From: a bacterium
GTDB lineage: Bacteria; Cyanobacteriota; Vampirovibrionia; Gastranaerophilales; Gastranaerophilaceae
DNA length: 8,795 bases
Direction: 5' to 3'
Assembly: GCA_004558955.1 (NCBI GenBank)
Contig: SFZC01000081.1
Coordinates: 1-8,795, forward strand
Shown one piece after another: positions 1-6,570 of this stretch (the first letter of the stretch is position 1; each line of letters starts with the position of its first letter). Position numbers and translations under genes: made by a program. Under the pieces are notes generated by a model. The model saw only the letters and a program-made list of their open reading frames with translations. It had not been told where the DNA came from and searched no databases.

Positions 1-126
1 TGTAGATTTTCCGGCACCATTTGCACCAATCAGACCATAACAGTTTCCTTCTGTGAATTTGATATTTACATCTTCAAACAGGGCTTTTTTTCCAACCCGT
101 AATGTTACATTGCTTGTACTAATCAT
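1..126 (-). CDS. ABC-F family ATPase, N-terminal fragment (runs off left edge)
   Basis: The first 42 residues of an ATP-binding cassette protein are visible, starting MISTSNVTLRVGKKALFEDV. They end exactly in a Walker A motif, GANGAGKST (residues 34-42). An N-terminus that goes straight into the nucleotide-binding fold with no membrane segment is typical of the ABC-F group (YbiT/EttA/Uup-like). These are soluble tandem ATPases that act on the ribosome; some give antibiotic resistance by ribosome protection. The start at 126 is supported by AAGGA at 138-134, seven bases upstream. The reading frame stays open upstream to an ATG at 210 directly after a stop, so a 28-residue longer form is formally possible, but its start lacks a good ribosome site. 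The wording resembles Firmicutes ABC-F proteins more than the neighbouring genes do (inference). The subfamily cannot be settled from 42 residues; another ABC ATPase is possible. Confidence 0.8.
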   Translation of the reverse strand, partial: MISTSNVTLRVGKKALFEDVNIKFTEGNCYGLIGANGAGKST

Positions 127-133
127 AGTGGTT

Positions 134-138
134 TCCTT
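134..138 (-). promoter_or_regulatory. Ribosome binding site fixing the ABC-F start
   Basis: AAGGA on the minus strand at 138-134 lies seven bases before the ATG at 126. This favours that start over the in-frame ATG codons at 210 and 204. Confidence 0.6.
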
Positions 139-170
139 TCCGTAAAATGAACTTGTTTTTTTCACGTAAC

Positions 171-200
171 AAAAAGAGGCTGTCTCTCCGGCCTCTTTTT
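171..200 (-). terminator. Intrinsic hairpin in the ABC-F leader, probable attenuator
   Basis: A perfect 10-bp stem (AAAAAGAGGC with GCCTCTTTTT) encloses a 10-base loop and is followed on the minus strand by the U-rich end TTTTTG. It lies 44 bases before the ABC-F start and downstream of a separate terminator for the preceding gene. It is therefore in the ABC-F 5' leader rather than at the end of a gene. Leader terminators controlled by ribosome stalling are established for several ABC-F resistance genes (for example vmlR and lmo0919). That this one is conditional is inference. Confidence 0.6.
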
Positions 201-212
201 GCATCCCCATTT

Positions 213-245
213 ATTTTACAGGAAAATCCTGATTTTATTTGTCAA
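213..245 (-). promoter_or_regulatory. Candidate promoter for the ABC-F gene
   Basis: On the minus strand, a perfect TTGACA at 245-240 is followed by TGTAAAAT (TAAAAT at 218-213). The spacer of 21 bases is longer than the ideal 17, so the exact -10 is uncertain. A small inverted repeat, AAAATC-CT-GATTTT (223-236), lies inside the spacer and could be an operator. The region sits between the tolC-like terminator and the leader hairpin, where a promoter would be expected. Confidence 0.35.
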
Positions 246-283
246 ATAGAAAACGCTTAATAACGGGAATAAAACCCACAAAC

Positions 284-318
284 AAAAACGGCAACTCACA
301 AGACAAGTTGTCGTTTTT
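284..318 (-). terminator. Rho-independent terminator of the tolC-like gene
   Basis: A 13-bp stem pairs 284-296 with 306-318, including one G-U pair at 291/311, around a 9-base loop. On the minus strand it ends in TTTTTGTTTG. It begins 27 bases after the stop codon of the outer-membrane efflux gene. Confidence 0.75.
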
Positions 319-345
319 ATTGTATTTATTTTTATAAAGCCTCAA

Positions 346-1716
346 TTATAAATTTTCGGTAAAATCAACGCCGCCCGTTGCCTTATAAATATTTATAACC
401 GCAATTTCCTGATTGATATTGTTCATAATAACATCGGCTTCTTCAAGCAATAATTTTTGATTATATTTCAAATTTTCCAATTTAGATTGAGCACCCGTTG
501 AGTATTTTTGGTTTGCCAAATCCAATTTTGCCTGCTCCAATTCGTAACGCTCTAAACTTTTCTTATGGTTAAGATCAGAAGTTCTGTAACTCATCAAAGA
601 ATCGTTCAATTCCTGAATTGAATTCAAAATGCTTTTCTCATAGATTTGCAAAGCCTTTTCGTATTCTAATTTGCTATATTTTAATCTTGCTTTTTTCAAA
701 CCGCCCGTAAACAAATCAAGTGACGGAGCAACCCCGACATTAGACAAAAACGTATGCGGAGCAAACATTCTGCACCAATCAAAAGCATTAAACCCGACTT
801 GACCGTAAACTTGGAACTTCGGCAAGAAATCACGGCGGGCAACTTTTACATCAATTCCAGTTTTTTCGATATAGGCTTCCGCTTTTTTGATATCAGGACG
901 ATGTTCGATAATTTCCGTTGAAATTTCACTCGGAATACTCGGGATTGTAATTGAATTATAATCACTTCTCAAAATTTTTGTATCGTATCTGTCCCCGAGC
1001 ATTGAGAATAAGTCATTAGAAACTACGTCTTGACGTTCTTTTAATGAATTTAAACGTTCCGTCATCTGTGCAAGGGTTTGTTTTTCAGACAAAACTTCCG
1101 CCAGCGGACATAATCCGCTTTCATATTTTTGAACTTCTAATTTTACGATTTGCTCTTCCAAATCTTTCAACTTTTGTTGATTTTCAATGAGTTTATCTAA
1201 ACCAATCAATGTATAATATTCTGTTGCAAAGTTTGAAGAAATCGAAATATACGAAGAATGTTCATCTTGTTTTGTCATTTCAATTTGTTTTTTAAAACTC
1301 TTGGTTTTCAAATAATTTTCGCCCCAAATATCAACCTCATAAGACATCGTGAGCGGTAAATTGTAATGTGCCTGATTGTAATCGGGAATTACCAAATTAC
1401 CGAATTTCTCGTCACTTGCAGTAAATACACGTTGCAAATTTCCGTTAAAATAAACTTGCGGAAGTTGATTTGCAAAGGCTTGCTTCATAATTTGTTGTGA
1501 TTGTTGAGATTTTATTGAAGCAATCTTCAAATCCTGATTATTTGAATACAATTTTGTTAAATTACTGTTTAAATTTTCATCATTAAACTTTTCCCACCAC
1601 GTCATATTCATGTAAGAAATCCTCGTTTGCTCGGAGTTTTCTTGAGTTTTGGCATTTGCTACCGTGGTAAATGAGAGTAAACATATTAAAATAATTAATA
1701 TTTTTAAAATTTCCAT
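346..1716 (-). CDS. TolC/NodT-family outer-membrane efflux protein
   Basis: A 456-residue protein with a signal peptide (hydrophobic 4-20, likely cut after ANA at 20-22). Two helical repeats of the outer-membrane efflux family follow. Landmarks are SYEVDIWGENY (125-135), the coiled-coil stretch with YESGL (198-202), EHRPDIKKAE (271-280), PSLDLFTGG (331-339), YSTGAQSKLENL (405-416) and a C-terminal IYKATGGV (443-450). The RPDIxxAE and DLFxGG elements are characteristic of the NodT/OprM branch, which forms the trimeric outer-membrane and periplasmic tunnel of tripartite efflux pumps. Many NodT members are lipoproteins, but no Cys follows the signal peptide here, so this one is probably not lipidated. 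It is divergent from the marR-emrA genes and shares a palindromic control region with them. It probably works with the EmrA-like protein. No strong ribosome site is visible before the ATG at 1716. The family call is firm; the transported substrate is unknown. Confidence 0.9.
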   Translation of the reverse strand: MEILKILIILICLLSFTTVANAKTQENSEQTRISYMNMTWWEKFNDENLNSNLTKLYSNNQDLKIASIKSQQSQQIMKQAFANQLPQVYFNGNLQRVFTASDEKFGNLVIPDYNQAHYNLPLTMSYEVDIWGENYLKTKSFKKQIEMTKQDEHSSYISISSNFATEYYTLIGLDKLIENQQKLKDLEEQIVKLEVQKYESGLCPLAEVLSEKQTLAQMTERLNSLKERQDVVSNDLFSMLGDRYDTKILRSDYNSITIPSIPSEISTEIIEHRPDIKKAEAYIEKTGIDVKVARRDFLPKFQVYGQVGFNAFDWCRMFAPHTFLSNVGVAPSLDLFTGGLKKARLKYSKLEYEKALQIYEKSILNSIQELNDSLMSYRTSDLNHKKSLERYELEQAKLDLANQKYSTGAQSKLENLKYNQKLLLEEADVIMNNINQEIAVINIYKATGGVDFTENL

Positions 1717-1732
1717 ACTATTTTTTATTCCC

Positions 1733-1754
1733 TTATGTTATTATAATAACACAA
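1733..1754. promoter_or_regulatory. Palindromic operator overlapping divergent promoters
   Basis: The 48 bases between the tolC-like and marR-like starts contain a perfect 16-bp palindrome, TGTTATTATAATAACA (1736-1751). It extends to 22 bp with one mismatched pair. TATAAT is present on the plus strand at 1742-1747 and on the minus strand at 1745-1740, so both -10 boxes lie inside the dyad. Clear -35 boxes are not visible. MarR-family dimers bind palindromes of about this size and commonly control themselves and a divergent efflux gene. A bound dimer here would block both promoters (inference). Confidence 0.65.
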
Positions 1755-1764
1755 AGAGAAAATC

Positions 1765-2223
1765 ATGCACAACAAAGCTTTATTCAATCAAAAAATCGGT
1801 CCTAAACTTTCAGGAGTAGGAAACCTATCAAGAATGCTGGCAGTACAAACATTTACCGCTCACAAATTTCAAATAACACCCGAACAATTTATGGTGCTTG
1901 AGGTTTTGTATGAAAATAATGAATTGTACCAAAGGCAATTATCGGCACTAACACTAAAAGACAGACCGAATATTTCGAGAATAATCACAATTTTGGAAGG
2001 ACATGGCTTTGTGACCAAAACGCCTGACGTGAACGGTAGAAAAATCTTCAAAATAAAAATTACCGAAGATGGTGTTAATATATATAAAGAAATTTTGCCC
2101 GTAATAACGCAAATTTGGACAGACTTGTTAAGTAATATCTCAGAAGAGGAATTGCTTATGTGCGAAAAAGTTTTATCCAAGATTAAACAAAATTTAGTAG
2201 CAAATGTAAATATACAAATGTAA
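1765..2223 (+). CDS. MarR-family transcriptional regulator
   Basis: A 152-residue protein of usual MarR length. An N-terminal dimerisation helix is followed by the winged helix-turn-helix, with ITPEQFMVLEVL (37-48), QLSALTLKDRPNISRIITILEGHGF (recognition region, about 58-82) and the wing DVNGRKIFKIKITEDG (88-103). C-terminal helices complete the dimer interface. Such proteins are usually ligand-released repressors of efflux genes. The start ATG follows AGAG at 1755-1758. The gene sits 13 bases before the emrA-like gene, with which it is surely co-transcribed, and directly beside a perfect palindrome that is its likely operator. It probably represses both its own operon and the divergent outer-membrane channel gene. 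The ligand cannot be told from the sequence. Confidence 0.88.
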   Translation: MHNKALFNQKIGPKLSGVGNLSRMLAVQTFTAHKFQITPEQFMVLEVLYENNELYQRQLSALTLKDRPNISRIITILEGHGFVTKTPDVNGRKIFKIKITEDGVNIYKEILPVITQIWTDLLSNISEEELLMCEKVLSKIKQNLVANVNIQM

Positions 2224-2236
2224 CAAGAGGTAAATT

Positions 2237-3436
2237 ATGACCGATAAAAAAATAGCAAAAGGAAATACTCCACAATCAAACATAAACAATAACACCCCAA
2301 ACAACATAAAAAAGCCTAATGACAAAAATTCAAACGGAGCACCAAAATTTCTGACTTCAAGCAAGGACAGAAAAAAGAGATTTGAAAAACTTGCAAAGGA
2401 AAAACTAAAAAAAAGACGTCCTAAATATATGAAAAAACGTGTAATTATTCCGTCTGTTGCGGCCGTATTTATGCTGTTTTTCGGGATTTACGCAGCAATT
2501 ATGTCAACACATTATCAATCAACAGATGATGCGTTTATAGAAGGCAGAATAATCTCTATCGCCCCAAGGGTTTCAGGACCTGTCACAAAATTATTGATTG
2601 ATGATAACCAACCTGTCAAAAAGGGGGATTTATTGTTAGAAATAGACCCAAACGATTATAGAGTGGCTCTTGACCAAGCAGAAGCAAAATTAGCGGAAGC
2701 GGAAGCAAAATTAAAAATTACAGACCACGATATTACAAAAACAGAATCTAATGTAAGTCAAGCCGTTGACGACACTTCAAGTGCAAAATCAAAACTAGAC
2801 TTCGCCCAAAAGGATTATAAAAGATACAACGACATGTACAAAACAGGCGTTGTTTCAAAACAGGATTATGACAGAAGCTCAAAAGACTTAGAAGTTTCAA
2901 CATCTAACTTCCAGTCCAGCAGCAACCGTGCAAACGCAATGAAATCCGAATTAAAATCAACAATCGCAAAAAGTCAAAGCGTTCAGGCTGAAATAAAAAG
3001 ATTGCAAGCAGAAGTTGAGCAGGCAGAATTGAATTTAAGTTATACAAAAATTTACGCACCGGCTGACGGTTTAATATCCTCAAGAACGGTAGAACAAGGA
3101 AACTATGTGCAAATCGGACAACCTTTATTTGCGGTAGTTCCTCAACAAATGTGGATTGTCGCAAACTTTAAAGAAAACCAATTAACCAACATGCACAAAG
3201 GACAAAAGGTTACGGTTACAATCGATACTTATCCGGGGAAAAAGTTTAAAGCACACGTTGACAGTATCCAAAGAGCAACAGGGGCAAAATCAAGCTTGTT
3301 TCCACCTGAAAACGCTGTCGGCAGTTATGTAAAAATCGTTCAAAGAATCCCTGTCAAAATCATATTTGATGAAGATTATTCAAAATATAACATAGTTCCC
3401 GGCATGTCAGTTGTACCGAAGGTAAAAATCAAGTAA
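2237..3436 (+). CDS. EmrA/HlyD-type periplasmic membrane fusion protein
   Basis: A 399-residue protein. A very Lys/Asn-rich cytoplasmic tail (1-68) is longer than in most EmrA proteins. One membrane helix (about 69-90) follows, then the conserved entry STDDAFIEGRIISIAPRVSG (95-114). The first half of the biotinyl-lipoyl fold runs to about 138 (VKKGDLLLEIDPNDY). A long coiled-coil hairpin spans about 142-268, the second lipoyl half about 270-300 (YAPADGLISSRTVEQGNYV), and the beta-barrel domain follows. The segment PPENAVGSYVKIVQRIPVKI (356-375) is a hallmark of the EmrA branch, which joins an inner-membrane MFS pump (EmrB) to TolC. A ribosome site (AAGAGG) precedes the ATG. The expected emrB gene does not follow; a membrane glycosyltransferase does. 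The family is clear. The partner, and whether it moves drugs or polymers, is open. Confidence 0.9.
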   Translation: MTDKKIAKGNTPQSNINNNTPNNIKKPNDKNSNGAPKFLTSSKDRKKRFEKLAKEKLKKRRPKYMKKRVIIPSVAAVFMLFFGIYAAIMSTHYQSTDDAFIEGRIISIAPRVSGPVTKLLIDDNQPVKKGDLLLEIDPNDYRVALDQAEAKLAEAEAKLKITDHDITKTESNVSQAVDDTSSAKSKLDFAQKDYKRYNDMYKTGVVSKQDYDRSSKDLEVSTSNFQSSSNRANAMKSELKSTIAKSQSVQAEIKRLQAEVEQAELNLSYTKIYAPADGLISSRTVEQGNYVQIGQPLFAVVPQQMWIVANFKENQLTNMHKGQKVTVTIDTYPGKKFKAHVDSIQRATGAKSSLFPPENAVGSYVKIVQRIPVKIIFDEDYSKYNIVPGMSVVPKVKIK

Positions 3437-3505
3437 GTAATGTTTCAATTTGTTTATAAAATGGCAAAAACTGATACTTTTTTGGTAAAATAATAAAGGA
3501 CTTGA

Positions 3506-3520
3506 ATGGGGAAAGTATGA
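3506..3520 (+). other. Possible four-codon leader ORF before the glycosyltransferase
   Basis: AAGGA (3496-3500) stands five bases before an ATG at 3506 that opens a four-codon frame, Met-Gly-Lys-Val, then TGA. The TGA overlaps the glycosyltransferase ATG as ATGA (3517-3520). This is the arrangement of a translational-coupling leader. It may be chance; the same bases GGGGA (3508-3512) can also act as the glycosyltransferase ribosome site. Confidence 0.25.
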
Positions 3521-4887
3521 AAGAGCGAATATTATTATTACTGATAGTTATCGGACTTACACTTTTTATTTACATATTCCAAAGTTACACAACTTGGGGC
3601 TTGGCAATATTAGTTTGCTTAATGGCGGCATATGCACTTGCAACAAACATTGCTTACAAAATTAAACAAAGAAACGAACAGAAAAAGACTCACGAACGCA
3701 ACGAAAATTACAAACCGTTCGTAAGTATTATGATTCCTTCTCACAACGAAGAAACCGTAATCGAAAATACAATTAATACGGTATTAAATTTGGATTACCC
3801 GAATTTTGAAATTATTGCGATTGATGACAGAAGCACGGATAACACAGCTCTTGTGCTAAAAAAAATGGAAGAATTACATCCGAATAAAGTCATTGCTTTT
3901 ATCCGTCCGAAAGATGCCTTCCCCGGCAAATCCGCTGTATTAAACGATGCGTTAAAATTTGCAAAAGGTGAAGCCATTTTGGTTTTTGATGCCGATGCAA
4001 CAATGGAACCCGATTTTTTAACGAATTTGGTTTATGAACTAGAACCAAAAGATGTCGGAGCGGTTCAGGCAAGAAAAATAGTAAGAAATAAAAACATAAA
4101 TTTATTGACAAAATGTCAAAATAATGAAATGACTATGGATACCCACTTCCAAGTCGGCAGGGACTCTGTAAAAGGAGCAGTTGAACTTAGAGGAAACGGG
4201 GAACTTATAAAGAGAACCGCACTCGAGGATATCGGCGGTTGGAACAATTATACAATCACTGATGACCTTGATATGTCAACAAGATTGCACATCAAAGGCT
4301 GGGATATCAGATTTTGTGCAAATACTGCAGTATATGAAGAAGGTATTATGTACATTTTCCCTTTGTACAAGCAAAGAAGAAGATGGCTGGAAGGTACAAT
4401 CCGCAGATATTTGGAATACTTTTGGGATATTTTAACCTCAAAAAAAATGTCTATGCGTGTAAGAGTTGACATGATTGCATATATTTCGGAATTTATAATG
4501 CCTGCGTGGTTCATTATCGAAATCGGAATATTGCTTTGCAAAATCGTTCTAAAAGATGCACCTCCACATATTTTGATGTCGTCCGTGATTATGGGTTGCA
4601 TCATCGGGCTTGGCTTTATGATGGCTTGCAGATACAGTCTGAGAAGATACGACAATATGCCAAGAATGGAAGCATTGGTTCAATCGGTTTATACCTCGGT
4701 TTATTTGCTGATAATTTGGTTCCCGCTTGTACTGTTCATCGGAACAAAAATTTTGTTTCTTAAAAAAGACATGAATTGGGGTAAAACAGCACACGGATTG
4801 ATTCAGCACGAACATGCAATCCAAAAAGCGAAAGAAAAAATAAGAAAAGCAAAAGAAGAATTGAAAAAATTATTGATAACCAGATAG
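3517..4887 (+). CDS. Processive family-2 membrane glycosyltransferase (PgaC/hyaluronan-synthase-like)
   Basis: A 456-residue inner-membrane protein. Two N-terminal helices (about 4-20 and 27-46) precede a cytoplasmic GT-A domain. It carries VSIMIPSHNEE (from about 69), the first Asp pair IDDRSTDN (103-104), the metal-binding DAD (158-160), the catalytic-base motif TDDLD (248-252) and QRRRW (286-290), the QxxRW signature of processive synthases. Three further helices (about 325-345, 353-372, 392-415) and a Lys/Glu-rich coiled tail follow. The fold and helix count match PgaC/IcaA, NodC and hyaluronan synthases, which polymerise a sugar nucleotide and can push the chain through the membrane. The sugar is not predictable. 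I chose ATG 3517, preceded by GGGGA, over a TTG at 3502 whose ribosome site is too close. It lies 80 bases after emrA in the same direction; a PgaD-type partner is absent. A weak TAAAAT (3486-3491) could allow its own promoter. Confidence 0.85.
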   Translation: MKERILLLLIVIGLTLFIYIFQSYTTWGLAILVCLMAAYALATNIAYKIKQRNEQKKTHERNENYKPFVSIMIPSHNEETVIENTINTVLNLDYPNFEIIAIDDRSTDNTALVLKKMEELHPNKVIAFIRPKDAFPGKSAVLNDALKFAKGEAILVFDADATMEPDFLTNLVYELEPKDVGAVQARKIVRNKNINLLTKCQNNEMTMDTHFQVGRDSVKGAVELRGNGELIKRTALEDIGGWNNYTITDDLDMSTRLHIKGWDIRFCANTAVYEEGIMYIFPLYKQRRRWLEGTIRRYLEYFWDILTSKKMSMRVRVDMIAYISEFIMPAWFIIEIGILLCKIVLKDAPPHILMSSVIMGCIIGLGFMMACRYSLRRYDNMPRMEALVQSVYTSVYLLIIWFPLVLFIGTKILFLKKDMNWGKTAHGLIQHEHAIQKAKEKIRKAKEELKKLLITR

Positions 4888-4901
4888 AATAGGAGAAAAA
4901 A

Positions 4902-5438
4902 ATGACAAAAACATTATCAATCGAAGATGTAAAAAATAAAATCAGAGCGGTAAAAGATTTCCCGAAAGAAGGAATTATCTTTAGAGATATCACAACAGGC
5001 TTAAGAGATGCAGAAACTCTAAAATTTATGGTGGATTATCTTTGTGACCAATACAAAGACGTAAAAGTTGACTATATCGCAGGTATCGAAAGCAGAGGTT
5101 TTATCTTCGGAATGCCAATGGCTTACAAAATGAACTGCGGATTTATTCCTGTTAGAAAACCTAACAAATTACCTGCTGAAACAATAAAAGAAGATTACGA
5201 TTTGGAATACGGCTCAAACACTATCGAAATTCACGCAGATTCATTTGAAAAAGGTGCAAATGTTTTAGTAGTTGACGACTTGTTGGCAACAGGTGGAACG
5301 GCAAAAGCAGCTTGCAATTTGGTAAGAAAAGCCGGCGGAAACTTGATAGGGGCTGCCTTTTTAATCGAATTGTGCGACTTAAAAGGATTAGATAAATTGA
5401 ATGATTGCGGAAAAATAGTTTCTATGCTAAAATACTAA
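4902..5438 (+). CDS. apt: Adenine phosphoribosyltransferase
   Basis: A 178-residue cytosolic purine-salvage enzyme that joins adenine to PRPP to give AMP and pyrophosphate. Landmarks are FPKEGIIFRDIT (20-31), IAGIESRGFIFG (59-70), the flexible loop RKPNKLPAETIKEDYDLEYG (85-104) and the PRPP-binding loop VLVVDDLLATGGTA (121-134), with the two acidic residues and the Gly-Gly-Thr of the family. The length is normal for bacterial Apt. It starts 14 bases after the glycosyltransferase stop behind AGGAG, so the two are co-transcribed. A link in function to the efflux or glycan genes is not evident. Confidence 0.95.
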   Translation: MTKTLSIEDVKNKIRAVKDFPKEGIIFRDITTGLRDAETLKFMVDYLCDQYKDVKVDYIAGIESRGFIFGMPMAYKMNCGFIPVRKPNKLPAETIKEDYDLEYGSNTIEIHADSFEKGANVLVVDDLLATGGTAKAACNLVRKAGGNLIGAAFLIELCDLKGLDKLNDCGKIVSMLKY

Positions 5439-5463
5439 TTGAATAGTATATTGGAGAATAAAA

Positions 5464-5715
5464 ATGAAAAAATCTGTAATTATTTTAACTCTGATTATAG
5501 GCATACTCAGCACTCAAGCATACGCTGCCACGACAACAAATACAAATAAAAAGCCTGCTCAAAAAACAACAGCAACCGTAAAAAAAGGTTCAACAGCTGT
5601 TAGAACTAATAATAATCAAGCCTACCCGACTTCAGGCAGTGACTTCCTGCTAAAATATAATATTGACGACTTGGAAGCTGCTCCTTGGTTGCATGAAGGC
5701 AAAAGAGTTTACTAA
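5464..5715 (+). CDS. Small secreted protein of unknown function
   Basis: An 83-residue protein with a clear signal peptide: Lys-Lys at 2-3, a hydrophobic core at 4-15, and a likely cut after AYA (19-21). The mature part of about 62 residues begins with a disordered Thr/Lys/Asn-rich stretch (22-52). It ends in a more structured-looking acidic and aromatic tail, YPTSGSDFLLKYNIDDLEAA (53-72) and PWLHEGKRVY. No Cys is present after the signal, so it is not a lipoprotein. A good ribosome site (GGAG) precedes the ATG, and a strong terminator follows the stop, so it is the last gene of the plus-strand cluster. I do not recognise the family. It is probably periplasmic or envelope-associated. Confidence 0.75.
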   Translation: MKKSVIILTLIIGILSTQAYAATTTNTNKKPAQKTTATVKKGSTAVRTNNNQAYPTSGSDFLLKYNIDDLEAAPWLHEGKRVY

Positions 5716-5742
5716 ACTCTAAAATAAAATATAAAACTTATA

Positions 5743-5773
5743 AAAAACTCCGAAAATTAAATTCGGAGTTTTT
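5743..5773. terminator. Bidirectional intrinsic terminator between convergent operons
   Basis: A perfect 12-bp stem (5743-5754 with 5762-5773, arms AAAAACTCCGAA and TTCGGAGTTTTT) encloses a 7-base loop. It gives a T-run on both strands. It lies 27 bases after the plus-strand cluster and 40 bases beyond the stop of the minus-strand SIMPL gene, so it can end both transcripts. Confidence 0.85.
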
Positions 5774-5813
5774 CTTATACTTGTTTAAAATTATCAAAAT
5801 TCTTCATTCAGAA

Positions 5814-6560
5814 TTACTTTAAGAAGAAATCCGCATTAACGGTAGCATAAACTTTAATTACACCTGCTTCAATGTTTGGTGCAGAACCGGTAGCTTCAGC
5901 AGCATCCATTGTTGCCATTTTATTAGCGTAAAACATCGGACGAGGGTAACTTCTGTTTTCACTGCAAGAAGTGCTTAAATTTCTGATTCCGGTAATTGAA
6001 GAACCCGCAGCACTTGCAACCAATTCTGCTCTTGATTTTGCTTTTGCGGTTGCTTCTTTTAGCAAATTTGAACAAACCTCATCTTTATCAGACAAACTGA
6101 AATTCAAACTGTCAACGTTGGTTGCACCCATAGCCAAAGATTTATCAATCATATCTGAAATTTTGCTAATATCTTTTGTGTGAACAATTATGTTATTTGA
6201 AACCTGATATTTTTCAAAAGTTCTCTTGCCATTGCTATAAATATATTCAGGACTTGCAGAGAAATTTGAAGTTTTCAAATAATCACCGTTTGATGTATTT
6301 ATAACACCTTTCAAATAAGAGTAAACCTTGTCTGAAATTTCTTTATTTTTTGCAATCGCCGTTGATAAAGAATGAGAATCTTCTGTTTTAACGGCAATAG
6401 AAACCTCTGCAGTATCAGGCGAAACTTCTTTTTCAGAAGTATAAGAAGAATTCACAGAACCTCTTTCGGATTCGGTATTAGAAACGGCATTTACCGGAAC
6501 TAAAACCAACACTCCAAGAAATAATCCTAAACAAACTAAAAACAAATTTTTACCTGACAT
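5814..6560 (-). CDS. SIMPL (DUF541/YggE-like) domain envelope protein
   Basis: A 248-residue protein with an N-terminal signal peptide or anchor (hydrophobic 6-22, possible cut after VNA at 23-25). A Ser-rich spacer leads into the SIMPL domain. Visible family features are the opening VSPDTAEVSIAVKTE (46-60), the long helix TAKAKSRAELVASAAGSSITG (171-191) that introduces the domain's second half, and the closing strand GVIKVYATVNADFFL (233-247). SIMPL proteins are exported and form oligomers. E. coli YggE is linked to oxidative stress, but the molecular role of the family is unsettled. The ATG at 6560 follows GGAGG, which overlaps the end of the upstream membrane-protein gene; the gap is only 10 bases, so the two are translated from one message. 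Family call firm, function general. Confidence 0.88.
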   Translation of the reverse strand: MSGKNLFLVCLGLFLGVLVLVPVNAVSNTESERGSVNSSYTSEKEVSPDTAEVSIAVKTEDSHSLSTAIAKNKEISDKVYSYLKGVINTSNGDYLKTSNFSASPEYIYSNGKRTFEKYQVSNNIIVHTKDISKISDMIDKSLAMGATNVDSLNFSLSDKDEVCSNLLKEATAKAKSRAELVASAAGSSITGIRNLSTSCSENRSYPRPMFYANKMATMDAAEATGSAPNIEAGVIKVYATVNADFFLK

Positions 6561-6570
6561 AATACCTCCA

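Noticed and set aside
1869..2180. 103-codon minus-strand frame inside the marR-like gene
   Set aside because: It is antisense to a clear MarR domain, has no ribosome site and resembles no protein.
3502..3504. TTG as the start of the glycosyltransferase
   Set aside because: AAGGA ends only one base before it. The ATG at 3517 has a better placed GGGGA and gives a normal N-terminus just before the first helix.
4248..4824. Overlapping frames on both strands within the glycosyltransferase
   Set aside because: They lie across a gene with intact catalytic motifs. Their composition is that of out-of-frame translation.
5798..5815. AATTCT/AGAATT hairpin at the SIMPL stop codon
   Set aside because: It is a six-base AT-rich stem without a T-run. 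The strong terminator nearby explains transcript ends.
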